Source: a virus. From it: a DNA stretch of 37,526 nt. Position numbers and translations under genes: made by a program. The notes under the pieces are model-generated. The model was given only the letters and a program-made list of their open reading frames with translations, did no database searches and had not been told where the DNA came from. Numbering within the stretch: the first letter of the stretch is position 1; the number at the start of each line of letters is the position of its first letter. This document shows positions 1 to 7,697 of this stretch, piece by piece. The stretch is taken from positions 1-37,526 of IMG/VR virus record IMGVR_UViG_3300042542_001827; one strand, written 5' to 3'.

Positions 1-122
1 AGGCTTTCGTAGTATGCCTCGGTTTGAAAGGTCTTGTCGTACTTAGACGGCATCCCAACAATGTTTCGCTTTTTACGAATTTCTTTGGCTGCGTGGTCAA
101 TTAATGCGAAGATGTCTGCCAT
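1..122 (-). CDS. Portal protein, 5' fragment (duplicate of 35530-37521)
   Basis: The ATG is at 120-122 on the minus strand and the frame runs off the left edge after about 40 codons. The residues are those of the portal N-terminus at the other end of the window. It is not a second gene: closing the circle merges it with 35530-37521. It shows that the portal gene lies about 30 bp downstream of the glycosyltransferase fusion that ends at 153, so the two are probably co-transcribed. Confidence 0.9.
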   Translation of the reverse strand, partial: MADIFALIDHAAKEIRKKRNIVGMPSKYDKTFQTEAYYES

Positions 123-127
123 GTGGC
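1..127. repeat. Terminal direct repeat, left copy
   Basis: Bases 1-127 are identical to bases 37400-37526. The match stops exactly at 127 bp, a common maximum assembly k-mer, so the repeat most simply marks a circular or circularly permuted molecule opened by the assembler. A real terminal redundancy cannot be excluded from sequence alone. The copy covers the first 40 codons of the portal gene plus 5 bp of its leader. Confidence 0.95.
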
Positions 128-152
128 TTGTTTTTTCATAAAAATACGCAAT

Positions 153-1910
153 CTACCTTATATGCTTCAAAAGTTCTTTTAACGGCAACCTAATCACCGC
201 ATCGGTGTAGTCATGATGCCCAGCCAAAATCAGGCAATTGCCATCGGCATCAATCTCCAAATGCGTTGGGAAGGTGACAAAATCCAGCATCTTCGCTAAC
301 CAAGTGTGGGGTGCTGGCGGTATATCTCGGCTGTTTTCAATAAATGTGGCTTTCCAAAGCGGTGTTCTTGACCACCGCAAAGCCTTAAACGGGGGTTTGG
401 CCTCCAGCTCCATTAAACCTGCCCAGTACAAATTGATAGCGTTCACCTTCTGCCGCACGTGAAATATGGTGTACAGTTTGCCGCCATGCTCAACTAATTG
501 TGTGCCGCCCCTGATATGTCCTCTTGTCAGGGTAGGTATTTCGGTTTTGTATTCGGCAATCGGTTCGCCAAGGTCGTACTCAACAACGTGGCCCGGCGCA
601 TACAAAACGTGAAGCCGCCCATCGTAAACAAACGGCGACCAGTTCTTTTCTCGGCCATCGTGGTCTTTCGGCCTGCTAACTGGCGGTTTCATCTGCCAGC
701 ATTCTTGCGTATCGATATACCCAAAATACATATTGCCGCCATCGTTAAACACCAAGGCTGGCCGCCCGTTAAATTCAACGCATCGTGGGTCTTCTGCATG
801 CCCGTTTTCGGTTTTAAACTTTAGCAGATGCGGCGTTGAAAGGTTGCCGTCTGCCCAATCCATTACTGCCAATTTGCGGTCTTGAAAAAATCTTGGTTTG
901 TCAAGGCGGACCACATACTTGCCCTGAACAATTGAACCATTAAAAGCGTTAGTAAAAGGCTTGGGCGCAGCCTTGCCGTATGGTAGCAACTGCATCTCAG
1001 GTGTCAATGCTGGCACAATAGCATCGTAGTGGATCCTGCGTGCATCTGTTGGCTTGTTTTTGGTCGGCTTGCTAACAGCAAACTTGGCCTTCATCAGGTG
1101 ATGCGACTTGCTGGCCGTAGAACTGCCGTAAAGTTGTTTCTCAACATATGCCACAATCCTGTCGTACATATCGTAGGTGTATCGGGCTTCAGTGCTGTAC
1201 TGCCCGTAACACCCAACGAAGTAATGGCTTTTACGCAATTCGCCAATGTCGGGCCGCTTGGCCTTGAACTGAACTGGCAACATCCCAAGGTCGGCGTTGA
1301 TTTGCGTTTGGGCCAAGGCTACATTGAAAGCCAGTTCATCGGGGAAACTATGGCCCCAGTGTTTGGTTGCCAAATGCTCACGGTAATTAGCCTTGGCGTT
1401 TGCCCAAAACTGCGCCGCCTTGTCGGTCTTGCGCCAGTATATAAACGAAGAATTAATCTCAGGTATTTCGCCCTCGCTTGGCAGATTGTATTCAGCCTTG
1501 ACCTCGGGCAGCGGCAACCAAAGGCATGGCCATTTGTCGGCAGTTAGCGGTGACTTGCTAACCACTTGCGTAGCAATATCAAAACCAGCGCAAGCCTCCC
1601 ATAAGGTCTGCAATTCTTGTACAGCAACCCCATCAATATCAATGTACATCGTTTCATCGTATGGCGAATAAAGGTCAAGGTGAAGTTTAAATTTGCCGGG
1701 TGCAATTCGGCCAGTCGCATCGTTCAAGTGTTCATTGTCAATCGAAACAACCTTGTCAATGTACTTGCGTTCCCGTTCGGGCAGTAGGTTAATATCACCA
1801 ACAATTGAAATGGGCACGTCAGGTGAAAAGTGTGCCAGAGAATTCACCATATTTTTCGCCCATTGGCCGTAGCTTGAATTGCCTGATAAGAATATAAGGT
1901 AGCCTTTCAT
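153..1910 (-). CDS. Glycosyltransferase / GH130-like beta-propeller fusion
   Basis: 585 residues with two parts. Residues 1-260 look like a GT-A-type glycosyltransferase: an N-terminal strand (YLIFLSG), an acidic DxD-like motif (D91-I-D93) and a late acidic site (FPDE, 189-192). Residues 320-585 resemble a five-bladed propeller of the GH130 (mannoside phosphorylase) type: EDPR at 373-376, EKNWSPF at 421-427 and RGGTQLV at 467-473. Family knowledge suggests sugar transfer plus glycan binding or phosphorolysis; the real substrate is unknown. The ATG at 1910 is clear. It sits between a terminator (1921-1947) and the portal gene, so it may share the portal transcript. Glycosylation of virion, host glycan or DNA are all possible. 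Domain calls are from motifs only. Confidence 0.75.
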   Translation of the reverse strand: MKGYLIFLSGNSSYGQWAKNMVNSLAHFSPDVPISIVGDINLLPERERKYIDKVVSIDNEHLNDATGRIAPGKFKLHLDLYSPYDETMYIDIDGVAVQELQTLWEACAGFDIATQVVSKSPLTADKWPCLWLPLPEVKAEYNLPSEGEIPEINSSFIYWRKTDKAAQFWANAKANYREHLATKHWGHSFPDELAFNVALAQTQINADLGMLPVQFKAKRPDIGELRKSHYFVGCYGQYSTEARYTYDMYDRIVAYVEKQLYGSSTASKSHHLMKAKFAVSKPTKNKPTDARRIHYDAIVPALTPEMQLLPYGKAAPKPFTNAFNGSIVQGKYVVRLDKPRFFQDRKLAVMDWADGNLSTPHLLKFKTENGHAEDPRCVEFNGRPALVFNDGGNMYFGYIDTQECWQMKPPVSRPKDHDGREKNWSPFVYDGRLHVLYAPGHVVEYDLGEPIAEYKTEIPTLTRGHIRGGTQLVEHGGKLYTIFHVRQKVNAINLYWAGLMELEAKPPFKALRWSRTPLWKATFIENSRDIPPAPHTWLAKMLDFVTFPTHLEIDADGNCLILAGHHDYTDAVIRLPLKELLKHIR

Positions 1911-1920
1911 GGCTTAAAGG

Positions 1921-1947
1921 TAAAGAAAAAGCCCCATCGCTGGGGCT
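1921..1947 (-). terminator. Rho-independent terminator
   Basis: On the minus strand, AGCCCCA-GCGA-TGGGGCT forms a perfect 7-bp stem with a 4-nt loop, followed by TTTTTCTTTA. It lies 40 bp after the stop of the small gene ending at 1988 and just before the glycosyltransferase fusion starting at 1910, so it ends the small-gene transcript. Confidence 0.85.
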
Positions 1948-1987
1948 GATTCGGGTTCTAAAAAAGGTAAAGTTGTTTGTTTACTTT

Positions 1988-2278
1988 TTAGTCATTTTGT
2001 AAAGGTGTGGCTTGACTATTGAAAGAATCAATATAATCCTTCAAATGCGCCAAATCCACAATCGGGATTCGGTCAAAAATATGCCCGCTTTCGGGTTCAA
2101 TCACCAGCAATTCGCAAAGCCGTGTTGCCTGATGCCAGTCCAGCATAAGCGATGGGGCCAGCATCTTCGTGAAGATTGTGTAGGGATAGCCGTGCATTTT
2201 TTCAAACACACTATCGTGCCCGTCTTCGGCAGTGAAGCCAAGGGCCATAATGTCGCAGTAGTTAATTGGTTGTTGCAT
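1988..2278 (-). CDS. Conserved small phage protein, unknown function
   Basis: About 96 residues from the Met at 2278 (MQQPINYCDIMALGF). The frame stays open to Met codons at 2302 and 2326, but those would overlap the upstream gene by 41-65 bp. The core (DIMALGF, a DGHDSVFEK stretch, LDWHQATRLCELL) resembles a small protein often seen in Bacteroidota phages and prophages, recalled from pattern and not searched. No catalytic motif or membrane segment is visible. It is the last gene of a short run of small genes driven from the promoters at 2873 and 2549, closed by the terminator at 1921-1947. Confidence 0.7.
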   Translation of the reverse strand: MQQPINYCDIMALGFTAEDGHDSVFEKMHGYPYTIFTKMLAPSLMLDWHQATRLCELLVIEPESGHIFDRIPIVDLAHLKDYIDSFNSQATPLQND

Positions 2279-2531
2279 GGGGTTGTTGGTTTTGGTAAAC
2301 ATATTGAAGCTGCCAATATTTTCCATTCATAGGGGCAAAAACTTGTAATTTATTCAAATTTTCTCCCATTGTTTTAAATAAATCTTCTGCAAATTCATCG
2401 GCTATTTTATTGAATAAATCCTCTGACATACTTAATCCATTTATCAACTTAATCCGCTGCCGAACAATGGCAATAGTTAATTTTTCTTCTTCGTTATTTT
2501 TCTTGTTTGTATTCATTGCTTGTATATTCAT
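2262..2531 (-). CDS. Small charged protein, unknown function
   Basis: About 89 residues from the ATG at 2531. The frame is open further up to 2576, but those codons lie across the -7 box at 2549-2556, so they would not be transcribed from this promoter; this decides the start. A later Met at 2516 (MNTNKKNNEEE) is possible. The protein is helical and polar, with Lys/Glu/Asn-rich ends and no recognisable domain. Its 3' end overlaps the next gene by 17 bp, suggesting translational coupling. I do not recognise the family. Confidence 0.6.
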   Translation of the reverse strand: MNIQAMNTNKKNNEEEKLTIAIVRQRIKLINGLSMSEDLFNKIADEFAEDLFKTMGENLNKLQVFAPMNGKYWQLQYVYQNQQPHATTN

Positions 2532-2548
2532 AACTTTTATTGTTTCTG

Positions 2549-2596
2549 CAAACCTAAATAAAAAACCAATACGCAAATGTTAATAAGTGTTAAAAC
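2549..2596 (-). promoter_or_regulatory. Promoter and direct-repeat operator A
   Basis: On the minus strand the -7 box TAGGTTTG (2549-2556) is preceded by a 17-nt spacer and a -33 TTTG (2574-2577), a full match to the Bacteroidota promoter. Directly upstream, 2577-2596 reads on the plus strand as two 10-bp direct half-sites (ATGTTAATAA, GTGTTAAAAC). The same arrangement recurs at 2873-2920, 27193-27246 and 30584-30641. It drives the gene starting at 2531. Confidence 0.75.
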
Positions 2597-2615
2597 AAAT
2601 TGGTTGTTGGCCATT

Positions 2616-2840
2616 TTAAATACATCTATCAATTTCTTCTTTAACTTTTTCCCAATAACTATACAAATGTGGTGCAAATCCACCTTGATTTACAGCAAAA
2701 GAAATATGAGACCTTGCAATCATTTTTGCCTTTGGCAAACATTCGCTTCTTTTCATTAAAACACCATCAGAATTATATTGTAATGACAATAAATTTATAG
2801 CGTAATTAATTAGTTTTTGCGCATCTTCTTTATAGTCCAT
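2616..2840 (-). CDS. Small helical protein, unknown function
   Basis: 74 residues, starting at the ATG at 2840, 33 nt below the -7 box of promoter B. The sequence is predicted largely helical (LINYAINLLSLQY near residues 10-22) with one short region rich in Lys and Arg (MKRSECLPKAKMIARSH). No signal peptide, membrane segment or catalytic motif is visible. It is followed after about 20 bp by promoter/operator A, so it and the next gene form two tandem, separately promoted small early genes. Family not recognised. Confidence 0.6.
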   Translation of the reverse strand: MDYKEDAQKLINYAINLLSLQYNSDGVLMKRSECLPKAKMIARSHISFAVNQGGFAPHLYSYWEKVKEEIDRCI

Positions 2841-2872
2841 ATTTCAGTTTTTAAGTTATTTGTTGTCAACTT

Positions 2873-2920
2873 CAAACCTACAAAGAATATCAATACGAAA
2901 ATGTTAAAAGGTGTTAAAAC
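2873..2920 (-). promoter_or_regulatory. Promoter and direct-repeat operator B
   Basis: Minus-strand -7 box TAGGTTTG at 2873-2880, with a degenerate TTTC/TTTT element at the -33 place. The operator at 2901-2920 reads ATGTTAAAAG-GTGTTAAAAC on the plus strand. The spacer (about 2883-2902) is nearly identical to that of site C at 27203-27222, beyond what a promoter alone needs. It serves the 74-residue gene starting at 2840. Confidence 0.7.
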
Positions 2921-2950
2921 AAAAAAGCCCCACCGAAGCAGGGCCTTTTT
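2921..2950 (-). terminator. Terminator with UUCG tetraloop
   Basis: On the minus strand GCCCTGC-TTCG-GTGGGGC makes a 7-bp stem (two G-U pairs) capped by a C(UUCG)G loop, followed by TTTTTTG. It lies about 22 bp after the stop of the virion-like gene ending at 2972 and directly before operator B. Its stem is almost the same as that of the terminator at 34274-34298. Confidence 0.85.
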
Positions 2951-2971
2951 GTATAACCATGAAAACAACGC

Positions 2972-3502
2972 TTATTCAAAGATGCCTACTGGCGCATTGT
3001 AAAGAACTGGGAATTCATTGGGGGCAGATTGCCAACCGAAGGTAACAATGTACTGCTGAACATCGTTCTCGTCAGCCTTGGCTGGTTTTGCAATACAACG
3101 AACAGGCTGCTCAACTACACGGATTTCATCTTCTTCGTAGTAGAACCAAGCCAATTTGTACTTGCCGATCGTGTTCAAAGTTTCGTAGAAGCTGTCGTTG
3201 CTGCTATCTACGTTGGCATCCATCACCGATAAAGTGTGGTTGAACTTGGTCAAGATGTCAGGTGTACCTCTCCGTGGGTTGCTGATAGTAACCTCTTCGG
3301 CTTCGGGATAGTTAGCCTTAATCTCTTTGATAATGGCAACATCACCAGCGGCAATGGCAGCGGTCCACTCAGCAGCATCGGTGTAGTCCAAAAAGGTGTA
3401 ATCGTTGTCAATTACAGCAACGGCAGAAATGCCCGTTAGCCTGTTTACTTCGCAGACATTTTCGCTGTAAACGGGCAGGTTGTCAAAACAAGAATAACTC
3501 AT
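2972..3502 (-). CDS. Putative virion-associated protein
   Basis: 176 residues, ATG at 3500-3502, single gene between its own promoter (-7 box 3523-3530) and its own terminator (2921-2950). The N-terminus (MSYSCFDNLPVYSENVCE) resembles the Cys-containing starts of the proteins at 31125-32135 and 32266-33333, and the rest is beta-rich without catalytic motifs. An isolated strong promoter plus terminator is typical of an abundantly made structural protein such as a decoration or tail tube protein. That role is inferred; a major tail protein is otherwise not identified in this genome, so this is one candidate for it. Confidence 0.55.
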   Translation of the reverse strand: MSYSCFDNLPVYSENVCEVNRLTGISAVAVIDNDYTFLDYTDAAEWTAAIAAGDVAIIKEIKANYPEAEEVTISNPRRGTPDILTKFNHTLSVMDANVDSSNDSFYETLNTIGKYKLAWFYYEEDEIRVVEQPVRCIAKPAKADENDVQQYIVTFGWQSAPNEFPVLYNAPVGIFE

Positions 3503-3522
3503 AGTGTTTAATTTTAGTTTAT

Positions 3523-3530
3523 CAAAGTTA
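3523..3530 (-). promoter_or_regulatory. -7 box of promoter for the gene starting at 3502
   Basis: Minus-strand TAACTTTG, a full match to TAnnTTTG, 20 nt before the ATG at 3502. The -33 region is not clear. It faces away from an identical plus-strand TAACTTTG at 3573-3580, forming a compact divergent control region of about 80 bp. Confidence 0.6.
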
Positions 3531-3572
3531 CCAATGCCGCCCCATACTTTCGTTTAATTGTCGCTATAAATG

Positions 3573-3580
3573 TAACTTTG
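3573..3580 (+). promoter_or_regulatory. -7 box giving a likely leaderless start
   Basis: Plus-strand TAACTTTG at 3573-3580 is followed by only five bases (TCGTT) before the ATG at 3586. With usual spacing, transcription would begin at or within a base or two of the start codon. The similar arrangement at 33478-33490 (AATTTTG-CGTT-ATGG) supports this reading. Confidence 0.55.
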
Positions 3581-3585
3581 TCGTT

Positions 3586-3945
3586 ATGGATATAGCCCAT
3601 TTGTCGCTTGCTGAACTTTTCGACCTTAAATCTGCGGTCAATAAGGCTATAAATCACCGCATTTCATCCGCTGCCGATGACTTTATTTGGCAGCTTTGCA
3701 CCCATTATGGCGTTGAACTGAGCCAATTTAAACAAGCAAGTAGGCGGCAGTACGCAGATATTAAGCGAATCGCATCTTACTATTTCGTGTCAATGAAGGG
3801 CTTAAGCCAAACCGAAGCGGCAGAAATAATCGGCATAAGCCGGGTAACGGTTGCCCAGCACGTGGCCAAAGTTCAACATTATAAGCGTTCAATCCCCGGC
3901 AAATGGTTTGCCATATTTAACACAATTCAATCAGTAACAAAATGA
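3586..3945 (+). CDS. HTH protein, DnaA domain IV-like
   Basis: 119 residues on the plus strand. The C-terminal half (about 55-100) has the helix pattern of DnaA domain IV or a sigma/TrpR-type HTH: a long helix (RRQYADIKRIASYYF), then GLSQTEAAEIIGISRVTVAQHV. The recognition helix follows the G-I-S-R-V-T-V turn. No AAA+ domain is present, so it would bind DNA but not hydrolyse ATP. It overlaps the next gene by 4 bp (ATGA), forming a two-gene operon with the glycosyltransferase-methyltransferase. A regulator for the phage or a competitor for DnaA boxes are both possible. It shares only the general fold with the minus-strand protein at 27999-28469. Confidence 0.65.
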   Translation: MDIAHLSLAELFDLKSAVNKAINHRISSAADDFIWQLCTHYGVELSQFKQASRRQYADIKRIASYYFVSMKGLSQTEAAEIIGISRVTVAQHVAKVQHYKRSIPGKWFAIFNTIQSVTK

Positions 3946-5066
3946 AACCCGTAGCAGTAACCCTTGGCATCGGCGATTACCTGAAGTACGCTGAAAAATC
4001 GGCAGAACTTGTGCGCAAGCATCTTGGCCTTGAAACCCGAATAATCACCGACGAACATCTTGGCCATGCCTTGAGAATGGCTGAATTTAAACATTCGGTT
4101 TGGACGCTAAAGTATAAGATTTGGGATATTTGGCCCGACCTTGATTTGGTGATGTATCACGACTGCGATTGGCGGCCCGTTCGGGATTTCGATTTGGCAG
4201 ATCATTTGCCCGATTTCAAAGACGTTTACTTTTGCCTTGATCGGGACAATGACCATACCAAGGGCCTTGAACAGCAATACCGTTTAAAGCCCTCAACCTA
4301 TTTCAATGCTGGTTGGTTTGTGGCCAACCGCAAGCACAAGCCGATATTTGATTTCTGCTACAATAACTATTTTAGGTACGAAAACGTATGGGGCGACCAA
4401 TGCGTTTTAAATCAAGTGTTCAAAAACTTGGTAACGCTGGCCGACAAGCGGTTGAACGTAATGGACATCAACACCAATATCCCTAATGAAGAAGTGTTGG
4501 GCTTTCACTCATCAGCAAATTACCAAATTTACGAAGGTAAAAAGGACTTTGAATGGGACAGCCCCGAATCACAAATTGAAAAATGGGACTTTGCCCATAC
4601 GTGGATAACCGACAAAATGCATATAACCGAAATCTACAACGTGGCCAAGCAATACAAAGGCGGCAAGGCCCTTGAAGTAGGTACTTTTAAGGCGCATGGG
4701 GCAAAGGCTATGACAATGGCTGGCATGTCGGTTAAAACAATTGACATAAGCGATGAACATTTAAAGGCAAACATTGCGTTTTGCAGCCCATATTTAATTG
4801 ATTTTCGCATAACATCAGGCGAAAAAGAACTGCAGAACGATGAAAAATACGATGTTGTTTTTCACGACAGCTACCACGGGCCCAGCGTTATTCAAGAATT
4901 GGTGCAATACTACCGAAAAAAGGTGGCCGAAAATGGTGTTTTAATCGTTCACGATGTGGATTCGTTCGATGTAAACGAATTACTTGACTTAATTGGCAAC
5001 CCAAGGCATACCATTACGACCGATGTCAAGGGCCGACAATTAGGCTGCTTTTATTCAGGCGTATAA
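3942..5066 (+). CDS. Glycosyltransferase-methyltransferase fusion
   Basis: 374 residues. Residues 1-215 look like a GT-A glycosyltransferase of GT8 type: metal-binding DxD at D74-C-D76, NAGWF at 122-126 and WGDQ at 150-153. Residues 240-374 are a class I SAM-dependent methyltransferase (Methyltransf_24-like): glycine motif ALEVGTFKAHG at 243-253, acidic end of strand 2 (KTIDIS) and VVFHDSYHG near 305-313. Family knowledge suggests transfer of a sugar followed by its methylation; acceptor unknown. It follows the HTH gene with an ATGA overlap and its 3' end overlaps the opposing head gene by 16 bp, tail to tail. Together with the fusion at 153-1910 the phage carries two glycosyltransferases. 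Confidence 0.8.
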   Translation: MKPVAVTLGIGDYLKYAEKSAELVRKHLGLETRIITDEHLGHALRMAEFKHSVWTLKYKIWDIWPDLDLVMYHDCDWRPVRDFDLADHLPDFKDVYFCLDRDNDHTKGLEQQYRLKPSTYFNAGWFVANRKHKPIFDFCYNNYFRYENVWGDQCVLNQVFKNLVTLADKRLNVMDINTNIPNEEVLGFHSSANYQIYEGKKDFEWDSPESQIEKWDFAHTWITDKMHITEIYNVAKQYKGGKALEVGTFKAHGAKAMTMAGMSVKTIDISDEHLKANIAFCSPYLIDFRITSGEKELQNDEKYDVVFHDSYHGPSVIQELVQYYRKKVAENGVLIVHDVDSFDVNELLDLIGNPRHTITTDVKGRQLGCFYSGV

Positions 5067-5932
5067 AAGCCTGCCGCTATTGCCCGATTAAGTACATCTT
5101 CGGGCACATCTTCGGTGGCAACTGGGATAATTTGGTGGCCGCAGTTGTAACCGCCCCGATAGGCGAAGATTGTGGTTTCGTTTGTGCCCCTTTGCTTCCC
5201 CTCCCATTTTATATTTGCCCAATTCTCAATTTCTCGCTTGTGAAATATCTTGTTGTTTCGTTCGCTGCAAAATGACCTTGTGCCCTTCACATCAACCCCG
5301 ATATATTCGTAAAATTCAAACCCATAATCCTCGCTAACTTGCCGAATGTATTGGGCATTTGATATGCTGTAAAAGTCGTATGCGTTCTGTTTTGCGTACC
5401 TCTCCATTCGGCCAGCGAATTCAGGTGTACCCTCAATGTTATTTCGGATGTTGCGAATGACTTGCTGAAAGTTTTCGCCCGTTGATATGCTGGTGTTTAG
5501 GATTTGCTTAAACGATTCAACCGAATCATTGACCGCAGCGTTTGCAAGTAAATCGAACACCGTAGTTTTTGCGTTGGATAAGATAGCGCCAGCCGTTGCA
5601 CTTTGCACAAATGCCTCCTTGGTGATTATGCCCATTAGCTTGCCTGTGTCTTCAGCCGTTGCATCGATGCTACCAACAAAATCACGAATGGCCTTGCTGT
5701 AATCTTTGTTCATGTAGGCGGCCTTCATCTTCTGCACCAATGCCTGAATCTTGTTGAAGTTGCCTTGGCTCACCAAAAGATTGCCAGCGTCATCCGTTGC
5801 CAGCGTTCCTATCTCGCTAACTATTTGTGCAAACGCTTCACGCTGCGCCTTTTTAACACCCCGAAAAAAGGCATCTGGCGCATCCTCCATTGACTGCGCA
5901 ATCTTCTTTATAAGCCTTTCTTTGGCGGTCAT
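5051..5932 (-). CDS. MuF-like minor head protein
   Basis: 293 residues. The N-terminal 200 residues are helical. The C-terminal part (about 218-275) has the signature of phage Mu gpF / SPP1 gp7-type head morphogenesis domains: RSFCSERNNKIFHKREIENW, then a glycine-rich turn, then GGYNCGHQIIPV, with the paired Cys and His. Such proteins sit inside the capsid near the portal and assist assembly or DNA ejection. The start overlaps the upstream tail gene as TAATG, so it is translationally coupled. Placement at the end of the tail block rather than beside the portal is unusual. The stop is 16 bp inside the opposing glycosyltransferase-methyltransferase gene. Confidence 0.75.
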   Translation of the reverse strand: MTAKERLIKKIAQSMEDAPDAFFRGVKKAQREAFAQIVSEIGTLATDDAGNLLVSQGNFNKIQALVQKMKAAYMNKDYSKAIRDFVGSIDATAEDTGKLMGIITKEAFVQSATAGAILSNAKTTVFDLLANAAVNDSVESFKQILNTSISTGENFQQVIRNIRNNIEGTPEFAGRMERYAKQNAYDFYSISNAQYIRQVSEDYGFEFYEYIGVDVKGTRSFCSERNNKIFHKREIENWANIKWEGKQRGTNETTIFAYRGGYNCGHQIIPVATEDVPEDVLNRAIAAGFYTPE

Positions 5933-7680
5933 TACAGCGGATTCACAATAAAGCGTTGGTCACGTTTGGCAACCTCAACCGTGCAAGGTGCGATTTCGGC
6001 ATCGTCCGAATAATCAGGTTCGTATTCGCCAATCTTGACATACTGCACCCCGTTGATGTAGAAATTGCGGTGCATCAACCCGACCGCTACCGATTGGTGA
6101 ACCGCAGGCCATACCGCATCAATGGCAAGTTCTTCTACCTTTCTGCCGTTGCTGAAGAACGAACGCTGGTAAGAATCTACCCCCTTGCGTTCTTCGTGCG
6201 CTATGCTGGTTATTTTGCCGTTCAGCAATCTGCCGTCAAGGTACATCGTGTTGGTGTAACCCGTAGTGTAAACGTGGCCGAATGCGTTGGTGTCATTGTC
6301 CCACTCCAATTTCATTTCGCAGTTGATAGGTTTCACGTGATAGCATTCAGAACAGGCAAACACATCAGGTTGAAAGTTCTGTATCTTGTAGCGCAAGGTA
6401 GCGCACAGCGTTACGTTGTTGTTGTGGGCCTTAATAATTATTCGCTTGGGCCCTGCGTTCATCCCGAAGTTGCTAACCGTAAAGATATGAACCCCGTTGC
6501 TGCCGTGTGGGTTTGAACATACCTGACTTGACAGGTCGGTGTTTTGGATGCAAACCTGAACATTGCCGTTGCTGTGCCCTGATATGGTTAGTTCAAATTG
6601 CACGTTGGTTACAATGGCATCGATGTCGCAGCCGATTTCTTCGGCATAGGCGAAATCCCCTTGCCTGCTGCCGTCAAAACATACGTTGCTGCCTTCGGTA
6701 GTTATGCCGACTGCTATGTCGGTGTTCCAGTTGCCGACCTCGCCTATTTCTTGGTAAACTGCGCACTCGTAATTGTCCGATAAACAAACCGTGTTGTCGC
6801 AACCGACGGGCAAATCAATGCACTTTTCGATGATGCCCCTGTTTCGTGCTGATCCTGTATAGGTAAATTCAGTCCACGCCCCACCATTAATGCTATACCC
6901 GTAACTATCTCTCATCAAATAAGCCTCACTATCGCATAAACAAATACAACCCGTGAACGGCCTTGTGGTTACAAATTCAATACGCTGAATGTTTAAGGGC
7001 TCACCAAACCACCAGTCAAATGTGCCGGGCGATTCAATCGGCAAGGTGTAATTGGTTGCCCCTTGCGATGCTTGAAAAAAGGCTGCACCTTGCGAATAAC
7101 TGCAAATGCTAAATGTGGCCCTATACCAATTTGTAATTGTCCCTACGGGGAAATCGAATTGAATGCTGCCATCAAATTCATTAAAACAAATACTATGGTC
7201 ATCATTAATAGACACGCTATCAATCTCAGTAATTGAAACGGCAGTAAGCCAAATGTTGTAAATAGCGTAGCCTTGGCCAGCAGTAAACGCACTTGGCACA
7301 GTTGGTGTGCCAACCAAGGTCAAGGTAGTAGCGGCAACACCGCCAGTATTTACCGCAAAGGTATCGCCCGTTGTGGTGTTTCGCACAAGCTGATATTGCG
7401 TTACACCGCCCGAAACGAAACTTGCACCTGAATCAACCAAGGTACTTGCACTGCCGCCCGTTGCCGTGCCCGTATCAAACGGCTGACAAACGATAAGGTT
7501 GTTACCTATTTCGCCAGCCTGAAACTGAAAGCAAAACGGCTCTCCTTCTTCCCAAGGCAAACACATTGGCGAACCGAAGAAATCGCATAGCTGGTCTATT
7601 TGTTCGTTGTATGACAGCTCGCCATCTCCGTAGAAGATTGGGCTGCTATATGGTATTGGTTGGGGATTTCTGATAGGCAT
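5932..7680 (-). CDS. Large cysteine-rich tail protein, candidate tail-tip or fibre
   Basis: 582 residues, starting MPIRNPQPIPYSSP at 7680. It is beta-rich, with many aromatic and about two dozen Cys residues, several in close pairs (GCICLCDSE; CSECYHVKPINCE). A Gly/Ser/Thr-rich stretch (about 73-140) looks like a flexible link. No enzyme motif is visible. Position after tape measure and the 759-residue protein suggests the distal tail, baseplate or receptor-binding apparatus; this is inference from gene order. The gene ends in a TAATG coupling with the MuF-like gene. The Cys content is far above that of neighbouring virion proteins. Confidence 0.6.
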   Translation of the reverse strand: MPIRNPQPIPYSSPIFYGDGELSYNEQIDQLCDFFGSPMCLPWEEGEPFCFQFQAGEIGNNLIVCQPFDTGTATGGSASTLVDSGASFVSGGVTQYQLVRNTTTGDTFAVNTGGVAATTLTLVGTPTVPSAFTAGQGYAIYNIWLTAVSITEIDSVSINDDHSICFNEFDGSIQFDFPVGTITNWYRATFSICSYSQGAAFFQASQGATNYTLPIESPGTFDWWFGEPLNIQRIEFVTTRPFTGCICLCDSEAYLMRDSYGYSINGGAWTEFTYTGSARNRGIIEKCIDLPVGCDNTVCLSDNYECAVYQEIGEVGNWNTDIAVGITTEGSNVCFDGSRQGDFAYAEEIGCDIDAIVTNVQFELTISGHSNGNVQVCIQNTDLSSQVCSNPHGSNGVHIFTVSNFGMNAGPKRIIIKAHNNNVTLCATLRYKIQNFQPDVFACSECYHVKPINCEMKLEWDNDTNAFGHVYTTGYTNTMYLDGRLLNGKITSIAHEERKGVDSYQRSFFSNGRKVEELAIDAVWPAVHQSVAVGLMHRNFYINGVQYVKIGEYEPDYSDDAEIAPCTVEVAKRDQRFIVNPL

Positions 7681-7697
7681 ATCACAAAGGTATTAAA

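Noticed and set aside
1029-1547. 172-codon plus-strand open frame
   Set aside because: Antisense of the glycosyltransferase fusion, which has clear motifs; the opposite frame has none.
5956-6516. 186-codon plus-strand open frame
   Set aside because: Lies fully antisense to the 582-residue tail gene, with no family-like residues; a chance frame.
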